From JAWKHR01 sp041394725 (lineage in GTDB: Bacteria > Acidobacteriota > Vicinamibacteria > Vicinamibacterales > SCN-69-37), in NCBI GenBank assembly GCA_041394725.1, contig JAWKHR010000013.1, positions 62,001-126,000 of the forward strand: DNA of 64,000 nt, given 5' to 3'. Shown piece by piece: positions 44,705-53,281 of the stretch; position 1 is the first letter of the stretch, and every line of letters begins with the position of its first letter. A model generated the notes under the pieces. The model did not search any database. It worked only from the letters and a program-made list of their open reading frames with translations, and was not told where the DNA came from. A program made the translations under genes and the position numbers.

Positions 44705-46972
44705 ATGATTCTCGACGGCCAGCCTCTCGAGTTCCGGCCCGGCGACACCGTGCTCGTGGCGATGCTGCGCGCGGGCCGGCATCCGACGGGCGGAGGCTGC
44801 CTGTGCCTTGCGGGCGACTGCCCGCATTGCCTGGCCATCGTCGACGGCGTGGCGTACGTGCGGACCTGTCAGGTCCAGGCCCTCGACGCGACCGTCGTGA
44901 TCCGCCAGCTGCGCGACGGCCCTCTGCCCCCGCTCGAGAGTCGCGATCGCGACGCCGACGCCGGTGCTGGCGACGCGACCGGCGTGCCGGTTCATCATCG
45001 TCACTGCGACGTCGTCGTCATCGGCCAGGGCGAGGCCGGTCGCGCGGCGGCGGCCGAGGCCCGCGCGGCGGTGGGGGCCGAAGGCCGCACGCCCGACGTG
45101 GTCACGCTGGACGCGCGCGACGGCCAGGACGTCATCGGCATCTACCCCGGTCCGCTGGTGGTCGCGCGCACGTCCGGCGGCATGCTGCACGTCATGCCCC
45201 GGCGGGAGATCGTCGTCGCGACCGGCGCCGCCGAGATCCAGCCTGTCGCGCCGGGCAACCTGCTGGCCGGCCTCGTCACCGCGCGCGCCGCCACGGCGCT
45301 GGCCGCGGCCGGCGTCGCGCTCGGCCGAGTCGTCGCGATCGGCACGCCGCCGGACGGACTCGACGTGACGGTGGCGGACGGCACCCTCGTGCGCTTCGAG
45401 CCGCACGGACCCTCAGGTTCCCGGATCGCCGCCGTCGTCGTCCGCGACGCGGCCGGCGCGGAACGCCGGCACGCGTGCGACACCGTGTCGATCGGTCTCG
45501 GCCTGACGCCGCGCGACGGCCTGCTCCGCATGGGCCGGGCGTTCGGCGCGCGCGCGGTCGGGGACGCCGCGCTCGATCACACGCTGCCGCCATGCCCGGC
45601 GGCTGGCACCGTCTGTCCCTGCTCGGCCGTGACCGTCGAGGATCTCGACTCCGTGCACGGTCGCGGCTTCTGCGAGCTCGATCTGGTCAAGCGCGCCACG
45701 CTCGCCGGGACGGGGCCCTGCCAGGGGGCGGCGTGCGTGCCGCACATCCGCGCCTGGCTCGCGTCACGCGGCGGCGTCCTGCAGCCGCCGTTCACCGCGC
45801 GTCCGGTCGCGAAGCCCGTCACGCTCGGGGAAGCCGCGGCCGGCGCGCATCACCATCCCACGCCGCGCACCGCGCTCGACGCCGAGCATCGGCGGCTCGG
45901 CGCGCGCATGGAACGGCTCGGCGGCTGGTGGCGGCCGTGGCACTACGGCGATCCGCGCGCGGAGTACGACGCGGTGCGCCACGGCGTGTCGATCGCCGAC
46001 GTCGGCACGCTCGGCAAGATGCGCGTGTCGGGTCCGGACGCGGTCGCGCTGCTCGAACACCTGTATCCCGTGCCGATTGCCAGCCTCGCAGCGGGCCGGT
46101 CGCGCTACGTCGTCCTGCTCGACGAGCGCGGCTACGTGCTGGATGACGGCCTGGTGTGCCGGGAGGCGGAGACGCGCTTCACGCTCACGTTCACGAGCGG
46201 CGGCGCGACGCTCGCGGAGCTCTGGGTGCGCGACTGGGCGGACGCGCTCGGCACGGACGTCCGGCTGCTGAACCAGACGATGTCACGCGGCGCGATCAAC
46301 GTCACGGGCCCGCGCGCCGGGGCCCTGCTCGCCCGCGCGGGGGCCGGCGCGCTGCCGGGCTTCATGCGCCATGCGCCCGCGCGCATTGCGGGCGTGGCGT
46401 GCCACGTCTACCGGCTGAGCTTCACCGGCGAGCCGTCCTACGAGCTGCACCACGACGCCGGCGATTCGGTCGCGCTCTGGCGCGCGCTGCTGGACGCCGG
46501 CGCGCCCGAGGGTGTCCGCCCGCACGGCCTGCAGGCGCTGCTCGCGCTGCGCCTCGAGAAGGGGCACATCGTCGTCGGGCAGGACACCGACTTCGATTCC
46601 ACGCCGCGCCGTCTCGGCCTGGACTGGGCCGTGCGCACCGACAAGCCCGCCTTCGTGGGTCGCGACGCGGTGATCCGCACGAACCGCGTGCCGCTCGACC
46701 GGCAGCTCGTCGGGCTCGAGGTCGAGGGCGAGGCGCCGCCGGAAGGCGCGGTGATCTGGCGCGCGTCGAACGACGGGGGCGACCCGCCGCGGGCGTACGC
46801 GGGCTACGTGACGTCGAGCGCGCACTCACCGGTGCTCGGTCGATCCGTGATGCTCGGCTGGGTGCGGCTGCACGACGGCGCGCTGCCCGACGCGCTGGTC
46901 GTCGACGGCCGGTCCGCGCGGCGCGTCGCCACGCCGTTCTACGATCCGGGAGGCGACCGTGCCCGCGCCTGA
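44705..46972 (+). CDS. Sarcosine-oxidase-like alpha subunit (2Fe-2S/GcvT-type)
   Basis: 755 aa, shorter than canonical SoxA (about 960-1000 aa). The N-terminal Fer2-like domain has Cys in GGGCLCLAGDCPHC and VRTCQV. Next is a dinucleotide-binding domain with VVVIGQGEAGRAAAAEA, then a BFD-like Cys cluster CPCSAV and GPCQGAACVPH, and an aminomethyltransferase (GcvT) half from about residue 400 (SIADVGTLGKMRVSGPDAVA … RLSFTGEPSYELHH … GLDWAVRTDKPAFVGRDAV), which normally passes one-carbon units to tetrahydrofolate. It would combine with the following subunits to demethylate or oxidise an N-methyl or cyclic amine. The next gene overlaps by 14 bp. Confidence 0.88.
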   Translation: MILDGQPLEFRPGDTVLVAMLRAGRHPTGGGCLCLAGDCPHCLAIVDGVAYVRTCQVQALDATVVIRQLRDGPLPPLESRDRDADAGAGDATGVPVHHRHCDVVVIGQGEAGRAAAAEARAAVGAEGRTPDVVTLDARDGQDVIGIYPGPLVVARTSGGMLHVMPRREIVVATGAAEIQPVAPGNLLAGLVTARAATALAAAGVALGRVVAIGTPPDGLDVTVADGTLVRFEPHGPSGSRIAAVVVRDAAGAERRHACDTVSIGLGLTPRDGLLRMGRAFGARAVGDAALDHTLPPCPAAGTVCPCSAVTVEDLDSVHGRGFCELDLVKRATLAGTGPCQGAACVPHIRAWLASRGGVLQPPFTARPVAKPVTLGEAAAGAHHHPTPRTALDAEHRRLGARMERLGGWWRPWHYGDPRAEYDAVRHGVSIADVGTLGKMRVSGPDAVALLEHLYPVPIASLAAGRSRYVVLLDERGYVLDDGLVCREAETRFTLTFTSGGATLAELWVRDWADALGTDVRLLNQTMSRGAINVTGPRAGALLARAGAGALPGFMRHAPARIAGVACHVYRLSFTGEPSYELHHDAGDSVALWRALLDAGAPEGVRPHGLQALLALRLEKGHIVVGQDTDFDSTPRRLGLDWAVRTDKPAFVGRDAVIRTNRVPLDRQLVGLEVEGEAPPEGAVIWRASNDGGDPPRAYAGYVTSSAHSPVLGRSVMLGWVRLHDGALPDALVVDGRSARRVATPFYDPGGDRARA

Positions 46973-47351
46973 TCGCTTCAGCCGCCTCGAGGCGACGCGC
47001 ATCGTTGCCACGCCGGCGGCCCTCGACGCCGCGCGCTGGCCGGCGGGCGCGGTCGTGCTGCGCATCGCGCCGGACGAGGCGATCGTGACCGGGGCGGTCG
47101 CGCCGGCCGCGATCGAGGATCCGCACGCCATCGTCGCGCGCGAGACCGGGTTCGTCGGCGCGTGGATGGAGGCTGCCGCGGCCGAGGCGCTGCTCGAGCG
47201 CGCCTGCGCGTGGGCGCGGCCGGCTGAACGACCCGCGTTCGCCCAGGGGCTGGTGGCCGGCCTGCCCGTGAAGCTCTGGCTGGACGTCGCCCGGGTGCTG
47301 GTCGTGGCGCCCGCGGCGTTTGCCCACGACTGCGAGGCGCGGCTGCGATGA
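46959..47351 (+). CDS. Sarcosine-oxidase-like gamma subunit
   Basis: 130 aa. The sequence (RFSRLEATRIVATPAALDAA … VAGLPVKLWLDVARVLVVAP … DCEARLR) is weakly conserved but has the size and position of SoxG, a small subunit of the heterotetramer with a GcvT-like fold. The GTG start at 46959 lies within the alpha gene and the end overlaps the beta start by ATGA, so translation is tightly coupled. The function is inferred from size and location. Confidence 0.68.
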   Translation: MPAPDRFSRLEATRIVATPAALDAARWPAGAVVLRIAPDEAIVTGAVAPAAIEDPHAIVARETGFVGAWMEAAAAEALLERACAWARPAERPAFAQGLVAGLPVKLWLDVARVLVVAPAAFAHDCEARLR

Positions 47352-48559
47352 ACGAGTTCATCGAGCGCGAGGTGCGGCTCGCCTGGCCCGCCGCGATGCG
47401 CCAGGCCTACGATGTCGTCATCATCGGGGGCGGCGGCCACGGGCTCGCCACGGCCTACTACCTGGCGACGCGGCACGGCCTGACGAACGTCGCGGTGATC
47501 GAGCGCGGCTACATCGGCGCGGGCAACTCCGGTCGCAACACGACGATCATCCGCGCCAACTACGGCATCCCGGAAGCCGTCCGGTTCTACCAGCGGAGCG
47601 TGGACCTCTACGCCGGGCTCGAAGCCGAGACCGGGCGCGATCTGATGCACCGCCGGAAGGGGCTGCTCTGGATCGCGCACAGCGAGGCCGGCGTGCGCCA
47701 GGAACGCGCGCGCGCCGAGGTGAACACCGCGTTCGGGGCGGAGACCACCTACGTCGGTCCCGACGAGGTGCGGCGGATCTGCCCGGAGCTCGACATGACG
47801 GGGCAGGGCATGTGGCCGATCTACGGGGCGTCGTATCACGCGGCCGGAGCCACCGCGCGGCACGACCGCGTGGTCTGGGCGTACGCGGAGGGCGCGATGC
47901 GGCGCGGCGTCCACGTCTTCCAGCGCACCGCGGTCACCGGCCTGCAGACGACGGGTGACCGCGTGACCGGCGTGGTCACGACGGCCGGCCCGATCTCGGC
48001 GGGCCTCGTCCTCTCGGCCGCCGGCGGCCACGTCACGACGATCGCGCGCATGGCCGGTGTCCGCCTGCCGATCCGGACCCACCCGCTGCAGGCGTTCGTC
48101 ACCACCCGGTATGCGCGCCGCTTCGAGCCCATCGTGGCGTCCTCGGCCCTGCTCGTCTACGCCTCGCAGACGGCGAAGGGCGAGATGCTGATCGGCGCCG
48201 AGATCGACCGGCAGCCGAGCTACGCATACGACTCGAGCCACGAGTTCCTGCAGGGCTGCGCGTTCCGCGCCATCGCGCTGCTGCCGTTCCTCCGCGACCT
48301 GCGCGTGCTGCGCCAGTGGACCGGCCTCTGCGACATGAGCCCGGACTACTCGCCGGTGATGGGGTTCACCGGCGCGGACGGCTTCCTCGTCACCACCGGC
48401 TGGGGCACCTGGGGCTTCAAGGCGATTCCCGCGGGTGGAGAACAGATGGCCGAGCTCATCGCCACAGGCCGCATGCCGGCCCTCATCGCGCCGTTCGCGC
48501 TCGACCGCTTCGCGCGCGACCGCACCATGGCGGACCGCGGGTCCGCGGGCACGCACTGA
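47348..48559 (+). CDS. Sarcosine-oxidase-like beta subunit (FAD-dependent)
   Basis: 403 aa. It opens with the SoxB-type N-terminus FIEREVRLAWPAAMRQAYDV, then the FAD Rossmann motif VVIIGGGGHGLATAYYLAT and GYIGAGNSGRNTTIIRANYG typical of SoxB. The C-terminal flavin loop (TTGWGTWGFKAIPAGGEQMA) is complete. This is the catalytic flavoprotein that oxidises the amine N-CH3 (or ring N-C) bond. It overlaps gamma by 4 bp and the next gene's ATG by 1 bp (TGATG). It is probably bound to the alpha, gamma and delta partners. Confidence 0.9.
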   Translation: MNEFIEREVRLAWPAAMRQAYDVVIIGGGGHGLATAYYLATRHGLTNVAVIERGYIGAGNSGRNTTIIRANYGIPEAVRFYQRSVDLYAGLEAETGRDLMHRRKGLLWIAHSEAGVRQERARAEVNTAFGAETTYVGPDEVRRICPELDMTGQGMWPIYGASYHAAGATARHDRVVWAYAEGAMRRGVHVFQRTAVTGLQTTGDRVTGVVTTAGPISAGLVLSAAGGHVTTIARMAGVRLPIRTHPLQAFVTTRYARRFEPIVASSALLVYASQTAKGEMLIGAEIDRQPSYAYDSSHEFLQGCAFRAIALLPFLRDLRVLRQWTGLCDMSPDYSPVMGFTGADGFLVTTGWGTWGFKAIPAGGEQMAELIATGRMPALIAPFALDRFARDRTMADRGSAGTH

Positions 48560-48828
48560 TGACGACGAGGTCCGTGACCCGCGGCGCCCGCGCCTGGATT
48601 CCGTGCCCGCACTGCGGCGCCCGGCCGGTCGAGGAGTTCGTCTACGGCGAGGTGCCCACGCCGCCGGACACACTGACCGATGCCGACGCGCGCGACGTCG
48701 ATCGCGCGTTCATGCGATCCAACCTCGATGGCCCGGTCGTCGAGCGCTGGTTTCACGTCGGAGGGTGCCGCCGCTGGGTGACCCTCCGGCGCGATACGCG
48801 CACCAACGACGCGATCGAGGCGTCATGA
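48559..48828 (+). CDS. Sarcosine-oxidase-like delta subunit (zinc-binding)
   Basis: 89 aa. IPCPHCGARPVEEFVYGEV and the terminal ERWFHVGGCRRWVTLRRDTR match SoxD, whose Cys/His residues bind zinc and hold the small subunit in the complex. Start ATG 48559 overlaps the beta stop (TGATG). The stop overlaps the next ATG (ATGA). A complete alpha, gamma, beta, delta set is thus present, although the order differs from the common B-D-A-G. Confidence 0.88.
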   Translation: MTTRSVTRGARAWIPCPHCGARPVEEFVYGEVPTPPDTLTDADARDVDRAFMRSNLDGPVVERWFHVGGCRRWVTLRRDTRTNDAIEAS

Positions 48829-50006
48829 CGACCGCCGACGTCGTCATCATCGGCGGCGGCTGCATGGGCGCGAGCGTCGCGTATCACCTGGCGCGCGCCG
48901 GCATCACCCGCGTGGTGCTGCTCGAGCGCGAGACGGCCCTCGGCACCGGGTCCACGGGCCGCAACGCCGGCGGCGTTCGCCACCAGTTCTCGCATGAGGC
49001 CAACGTGCGACTCTCGATCGAGTCGATCCGCGCGTTCGAGCGGTTCGGCGACGACGTCGGGGCGGTCATCGACTTCCACCAGGACGGCTACCTGTTCCTG
49101 CTGGCGAGCGAGGCCGACGTGGCGGTGTTCCGCGAGGCGGTCGCGCTGCAGCGCCGGCTCGGCGTGGACGTGGAGTGGCTCGACGCGGACGAAGCCGCGC
49201 GGCGCGCGCCGGGGCTCCGGACCGGCGGCATCCGGGCGGCGACGTTCTGCGCGCGCGACGGCATCTCGGACCCGAACGGCGTCACGATGGGCTACGCCGC
49301 GGCCGCGCGCCGCGCGGGCGTCGCGATCCGGCGCGACACCGAGGTCACCGGCATCCGCTCGAACGGGGGCCGGGTCGTTGCCGTGGAGACGCGCGGCGAG
49401 GTGATCCACGCCGGCGCCGTCGTCAACGCCACCGGGCCGTGGGCCGGACGCGTCGGGGCGATGGCTGGCGTGCCCACGCCGATCGAACCGCTGCGGCGGC
49501 ACATCTTCATCGCCGCGCCGCCGCCGGCGGGCTGGGCGACGGGCGGCCCGGGCGGCACACCCGCGGCGCCGGACTCGCGCGTGATGGTGATCGACATGGC
49601 GTCGACGTTCTATTTCCATCGCGAGGGCGCCGGCCTGCTGTTCGGCATGGCCGACCCGGACGAGGCGCGCGGGTTCGACCTCACGGTGAACTGGTCCGTG
49701 CTCGAGAAGATCGCGCCCGTCGCCGCGCGGCGCCTGCCGGCGCTCGAGGAGGCGGACATCACGCATGCCTGGGCCGGCCTCTACGAGATGACCGCCGACG
49801 CGATGCCGATCATCGGCGCCACCGATCGGCTGGCGGGCTGGTTCACGATTGCCGGGTTCAGCGGCCACGGCTTCCAGCACGCACCCGCCGCCGGCCGGAT
49901 CCTGGCGGACCTGATCGCGGGGCGCGACCCCGGCCTGGACCTGGCCCCGTTCGCGCACGGCCGCTTCGACCGGTCCCGGACGGGTGGCGAGCACCACGTC
50001 GTCTAG
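48825..50006 (+). CDS. FAD-dependent oxidoreductase (second SoxB/DadA-like)
   Basis: 393 aa. It starts with the FAD motif VVIIGGGCMGASVAYHLARA, then GTGSTGRNAGGVRHQFS and the C-terminal FTIAGFSGHGFQHAPAAGRI (DAO family loop). This is a second flavoprotein of the DAO/SoxB superfamily in the same coupled operon. It probably acts on the product or a related amine/D-amino acid of the heterotetramer; the substrate is not determinable. It overlaps SoxD by ATGA and is the last coupled gene of the operon. Confidence 0.9.
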   Translation: MTTADVVIIGGGCMGASVAYHLARAGITRVVLLERETALGTGSTGRNAGGVRHQFSHEANVRLSIESIRAFERFGDDVGAVIDFHQDGYLFLLASEADVAVFREAVALQRRLGVDVEWLDADEAARRAPGLRTGGIRAATFCARDGISDPNGVTMGYAAAARRAGVAIRRDTEVTGIRSNGGRVVAVETRGEVIHAGAVVNATGPWAGRVGAMAGVPTPIEPLRRHIFIAAPPPAGWATGGPGGTPAAPDSRVMVIDMASTFYFHREGAGLLFGMADPDEARGFDLTVNWSVLEKIAPVAARRLPALEEADITHAWAGLYEMTADAMPIIGATDRLAGWFTIAGFSGHGFQHAPAAGRILADLIAGRDPGLDLAPFAHGRFDRSRTGGEHHVV

Positions 50007-50075
50007 GCCGCGACGCGGGGCCGGGTGACCTAAAGCCGGCCCCTGGCCGGACCGACACACCTTCATACGGACACC

Positions 50076-50561
50076 ATGACTGCCCTGGGCCTGCTCGCGC
50101 TCCGGCTGGCGCTTGCCGTGGTGCTCGTCGCCCATGGCCTGCACGATCTGTTCGGCTTCTTCGGCGGATCCGGGGCCGGTGTGGGCGGCCTCGATCAGAT
50201 GGCGGCCCGGTTCACGAATCTGGGACTGGAGCCGGGCTTCGTGCTGGCGGTCCTTGCCGGCGTCACGCAGTTCGCCGGCGGCCTGTTCATCGCGGTCGGC
50301 TTCGCCACCCGCTGGGCCGCCGCGGCGCTTCTTCTCCACGCGCTCGTCATGATCTGGGCGCAGCAGGCCGCCTGGGGCTTCTTCCTCAACTGGTTCGGCG
50401 ATCCCGGCCGGGGGCATGGCATCGAGTACACCCTCGTGCAGGTCGGCGCGTTCGTCTGCCTGCTGCTGGCCGGTGGCGGCGAGGCGTCGGCCGATCACTG
50501 GCGGTCGCGCAACGCCGAGTCCCGGTCCGCCGCGCGCGATCGCATCCGCCGCAAGTTCTGA
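50076..50561 (+). CDS. DoxX-family membrane protein
   Basis: 161 aa. Four hydrophobic helices (LGLLALRLALAVVLVAHGLH, FVLAVLAGVTQFAGGLFIAV, WAAAALLLHALVMIWAQQ, VQVGAFVCLLLAGGG) with the GRGHGIEYTLVQVG loop match DoxX/DoxD-like small membrane proteins, some of which are linked to oxidative or thiol stress. ATG 50076 lies 69 bp after the flavoprotein stop, so it may be independent or loosely linked to the operon. The function is unassigned. Confidence 0.86.
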   Translation: MTALGLLALRLALAVVLVAHGLHDLFGFFGGSGAGVGGLDQMAARFTNLGLEPGFVLAVLAGVTQFAGGLFIAVGFATRWAAAALLLHALVMIWAQQAAWGFFLNWFGDPGRGHGIEYTLVQVGAFVCLLLAGGGEASADHWRSRNAESRSAARDRIRRKF

Positions 50562-50583
50562 TCACGTCCCGCGCGTTTCCCGA

Positions 50584-50589
50584 TAGCAT
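50584..50589 (+). promoter_or_regulatory. -10 element of the SDR gene at 50597
   Basis: TAGCAT 7 nt before the ATG at 50597, with a leaderless arrangement. Confidence 0.4.
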
Positions 50590-50596
50590 CGACGGT

Positions 50597-51337
50597 ATGA
50601 CCCTGCAGGATCGCGTGGTCCTTCTCACGGGCGGCCGCCGCATCGGCGCCGTCGTGGCGGAAGCCGTGGCACGGCGCGGCGCGGACGTCGCGCTGTCGTA
50701 TCGATCGTCGCGCGAGGAAGCCGACGCCACGGCGGAGGTCGTCCGGGCGCTGGGCCGCCGCTCGGCGGTCGTGCGGGCCGACCTGGCGGACGAGGCGGAC
50801 TGCGCCGCGCTCGTCGCGCAGGCCGGCGAGGCGCTCGGCCGCATCGACGCGCTCGTGCATCTCGCGTCGGTCTACGAATCGGTGCCGCTCGACGCGCTCG
50901 ACGCGGCGACGTGGGATCGGCATCTGTCGGTGGACCTGCGCGCGGCGTTCCTCTGCGCGCGCGCGGTCGTGCCGCACCTGCGCGCGCAGGGCGGCGGCCG
51001 CATCGTCCTGAGCGCGGACTGGGTGGCGGCGAGCGGGCGGCCGCGCTACCGCGACTACGTCGCGTACTACGTGGCCAAGTCGGGCGTGATCGCGCTCGGT
51101 CAGGCGCTGGCGCTCGAGCTCGCGCCCGACGGCATCCTCGTCAACACGGTTGCCCCGGGCCCGATTCTCGCGCCGCCCGGCACGTCCGCGGAGGAGGAAG
51201 CCGCGGTCGCGCGCGCCACGCCGCTCGGCCGGTGGGGCGGCCCGGAGGAAATCGCGAAGGCGGTGGTCGCGCTGATCGACAGCGACTTCATCACCGGCGA
51301 GACCATCCGCGTGGACGGCGGCCGACACTTGAAGTAG
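50597..51337 (+). CDS. SDR-family oxidoreductase (FabG/pteridine-reductase-like)
   Basis: 246 aa. The NADP(H) motif region is TGGRRIGAVVAEAVARRGAD, one residue shorter than the classical TGxxxGxG and closer to pteridine-reductase (TGxxxRxG) forms. The later HLASVYES replaces NNAG. The catalytic Tyr and Lys are intact in YVAYYVAKSGVIALGQALAL, and PGPILAPPG and TGETIRVDGGRHLK follow. Family substrates include acyl-ACP and pterins; which one applies here is unclear. Its 3' end is partly duplicated downstream (51321-51384). Confidence 0.87.
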   Translation: MTLQDRVVLLTGGRRIGAVVAEAVARRGADVALSYRSSREEADATAEVVRALGRRSAVVRADLADEADCAALVAQAGEALGRIDALVHLASVYESVPLDALDAATWDRHLSVDLRAAFLCARAVVPHLRAQGGGRIVLSADWVAASGRPRYRDYVAYYVAKSGVIALGQALALELAPDGILVNTVAPGPILAPPGTSAEEEAAVARATPLGRWGGPEEIAKAVVALIDSDFITGETIRVDGGRHLK

Positions 51338-51384
51338 AGAGTCGCCGGCCGGCACCTGAAGTAGGGCACTCGCCGGCCGGCACC
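51321..51384. repeat. Tandem 27-28-nt repeat at the SDR 3' end
   Basis: Units 51321-51347 and 51348-51375 share GCCG-CAC-TGAAGTAG-…-TCGCCG, and a partial third unit (GCCGGCACC) follows. The first unit overlaps the last codons and stop of the SDR, so the repeat re-creates a second CACCTGAAGTAG. Confidence 0.75.
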
Positions 51385-51392
51385 GTCCCTGA

Positions 51393-52574
51393 TCAGCTGA
51401 ACAGCTTCTTCATCTCCTGGAGCGCGCCTTCCAGCTCCTTCCGATCGCGCGCGAGGCAGAAGCGGATGTAGCCCTCGCCGTTCTCGCCGAAGTCCGCGCC
51501 GGGCACGCAGCCGATGCGCGCCTGCTTGATCAGGTACTCGGTCATCGCCCACGACTGGGAGGCCGGGGCGTCCTCGAGCGGCGACCGCCAGCCCGGGTCG
51601 ATCTTCAGGAACGCGTAGAACGCGCCGCCGGGCGGCTCGCCGCTGAACACCCCGCGAGACGCGTCGCGGATGCCCTCGTAGAACAGGTCCCGCCGCGCGC
51701 CCAGCTCGATGCGGAAGTCCTCGACCGCCTGCTGCGACCCCTCGAGCGCGCCGACCCCGCCGTACTGGATGAGCGACGACACGCTCGACACCGAGTAGAA
51801 CAGCACCTTCCGGATGCGGTCCCGAATCGTCTTGTTGCCCGCGACGACGTAGCCCAGCCGCAGCCCGGTCATCGCGTAGGTCTTGCTGAACGTGAACAGC
51901 GAGATCGTCCGGTCGTACATGTCCGGCAGCGACGCGATGCTGAGGTGGCGATGGCCCTCGAAGAGGATGTCCTCGTACGCCTCGTCGGAGATCACCCACA
52001 GGTCGTGCTCGCGCGCGAGCGCGGCGATCGCCTCGAAGTCGGCCGGCGTCAGGATGCCGCCCGTCGGGTTGTTCGGCGAGTTCACGTAGATCGCGCGCGT
52101 CTTCTTCGTGATCAGGCGGCGCATCTCGTCCACGTCGGGCCGCCACTGCAGCGACTCGTAGATCTTGTAGGGCACCGGCACGCCGCGCGCGCACTCGATG
52201 CCGCCGGCCGCCGGCGGCCACTCCGGATCGGGCACCAGCACCTCGTCGCCCGGCTCGAGCAGGCCCTGCAGCGTGCAGAAGACGCCGTGGGATCCGCCCG
52301 CCGTGACGAAAATCTCTTCCGGCCCCTTGACCGGCAGCTGGTTCTTCTCGCGCACCTTCCTGACCAGCAGGTCCAGCAGCGGCGGGATGCCCGTCGTCTG
52401 CACGTAGTGCGAGCGATTGTCGGCGATGCCCTGCTTCAGGGCCTGGCGCACGGTGTCCGGAACGTCGAAGCTGACATCACCCTGGTCGAGCCGGAACGGC
52501 TTCTCGACCGTGTACATGAGATCGCGGATGCGGATGATGCCGGAGTAGGGGACGGAGTCGAGGTACTGGGCCAC
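51393..52574 (-). CDS. Class I/II pyridoxal-phosphate aminotransferase
   Basis: 393 aa, full length. Features: GDVSFDVPDTVRQALKQGIA, the substrate-loop sequence HYVQTTGIPPLLDLLVRKVR, NSPNNPTGGIL, the DEAYEDILFEGHRH contact region, and the Schiff-base Lys in TFSKTYAMTGLRLGY. It belongs to the aspartate aminotransferase fold family; the substrate is undetermined. The GTG start at 52574 has TATTAT 8 nt upstream on the - strand. It is divergent from the nitroreductase with starts 24 bp apart, so the promoters must overlap. Confidence 0.92.
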   Translation of the reverse strand: MAQYLDSVPYSGIIRIRDLMYTVEKPFRLDQGDVSFDVPDTVRQALKQGIADNRSHYVQTTGIPPLLDLLVRKVREKNQLPVKGPEEIFVTAGGSHGVFCTLQGLLEPGDEVLVPDPEWPPAAGGIECARGVPVPYKIYESLQWRPDVDEMRRLITKKTRAIYVNSPNNPTGGILTPADFEAIAALAREHDLWVISDEAYEDILFEGHRHLSIASLPDMYDRTISLFTFSKTYAMTGLRLGYVVAGNKTIRDRIRKVLFYSVSSVSSLIQYGGVGALEGSQQAVEDFRIELGARRDLFYEGIRDASRGVFSGEPPGGAFYAFLKIDPGWRSPLEDAPASQSWAMTEYLIKQARIGCVPGADFGENGEGYIRFCLARDRKELEGALQEMKKLFS

Positions 52575-52582
52575 GAAGAAGA

Positions 52583-52588
52583 ATAATA
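52583..52588. promoter_or_regulatory. Shared -10 region of divergent aminotransferase and nitroreductase genes
   Basis: ATAATA on the + strand (TATTAT on the - strand) lies 8 nt before the aminotransferase GTG. The overlapping AATAAT (52582-52587) lies 10 nt before the nitroreductase ATG. The whole divergent spacer is 23 bp, so the two genes can hardly be transcribed at the same time from one copy. Confidence 0.5.
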
Positions 52589-52597
52589 GTGTCCGTC

Positions 52598-53206
52598 ATG
52601 GCTCACCCCAAAACGGCCGGGACCGACCACGAGATTCTGGAGGTCATCCGCACCCGGTGGAGCCCCCGCGCGTTCGACCCCGACCGGGCGGTGGACCGGG
52701 CCGATCTCCTGCGGTTGTTCGAGGCCGCCCGCTGGGCGCCGTCCTCCTCCAACGAGCAGCCGTGGCGCTTCGTCCTCGCGGACCGGCGCGACCAGCCCGA
52801 GGCCTTCGACCGACTGCTCGGCACGCTGACCGGCTCGAACCCGGACTGGGCGGCGCGGGCGCCGGTCCTGCTGCTCGTGACCGTGCGCGAGGACTTCGAG
52901 CGCTACGGCGTCGCCAACGCGCACGCGTACTACGACACGGGGCAGGCCGTCGCCCAGCTCACGATGCAGGCGACGGCCCTCGGTCTCGGCGTCCGGCAGA
53001 TTGCCGGCTTCGACCCGGACCGGGCGCGCGAGGCGTGCGCCGTGCCCGCTCCGTTCCGGCCCGCCGTCGTCATCGCGATCGGCTACGCGGGCGACCCGGC
53101 GACGCTCGCGCGCGAGAAACACCGCGCGGCCGAGGGCGCGCCCCGGAAGCGGCGACCGCTCCGTGAGTTCGTCTTCGCCGGCCGCTGGGACCAGCCGCTG
53201 CCGTAG
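52598..53206 (+). CDS. Nitroreductase-family flavoprotein
   Basis: 202 aa. RTRWSPRAFDPDRAV and LFEAARWAPSSSNEQPWRFV are the FMN-phosphate and flavin-ring motifs of the family; GQAVAQLTMQATALGLGVRQ then IAGFDPDRAR, and the C-terminal AIGYAGDP complete the fold. It is an FMN-dependent NAD(P)H reductase of unknown substrate. ATG 52598 is preferred to a GTG 9 bp upstream. It is divergent from the aminotransferase. Confidence 0.93.
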   Translation: MAHPKTAGTDHEILEVIRTRWSPRAFDPDRAVDRADLLRLFEAARWAPSSSNEQPWRFVLADRRDQPEAFDRLLGTLTGSNPDWAARAPVLLLVTVREDFERYGVANAHAYYDTGQAVAQLTMQATALGLGVRQIAGFDPDRAREACAVPAPFRPAVVIAIGYAGDPATLAREKHRAAEGAPRKRRPLREFVFAGRWDQPLP

Positions 53207-53266
53207 CGCGCCGTCCGGTCCGCCAGCCGCCCGGCATCGCGAGGGCGCCGGCGTCCTCCGGGATGC

Positions 53267-53272
53267 TACGAT
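53267..53272 (+). promoter_or_regulatory. -10 element of the DinB gene
   Basis: TACGAT 9 nt before the ATG at 53282, no Shine-Dalgarno in between; leaderless arrangement. Confidence 0.45.
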
Positions 53273-53281
53273 CGGCGCCCC

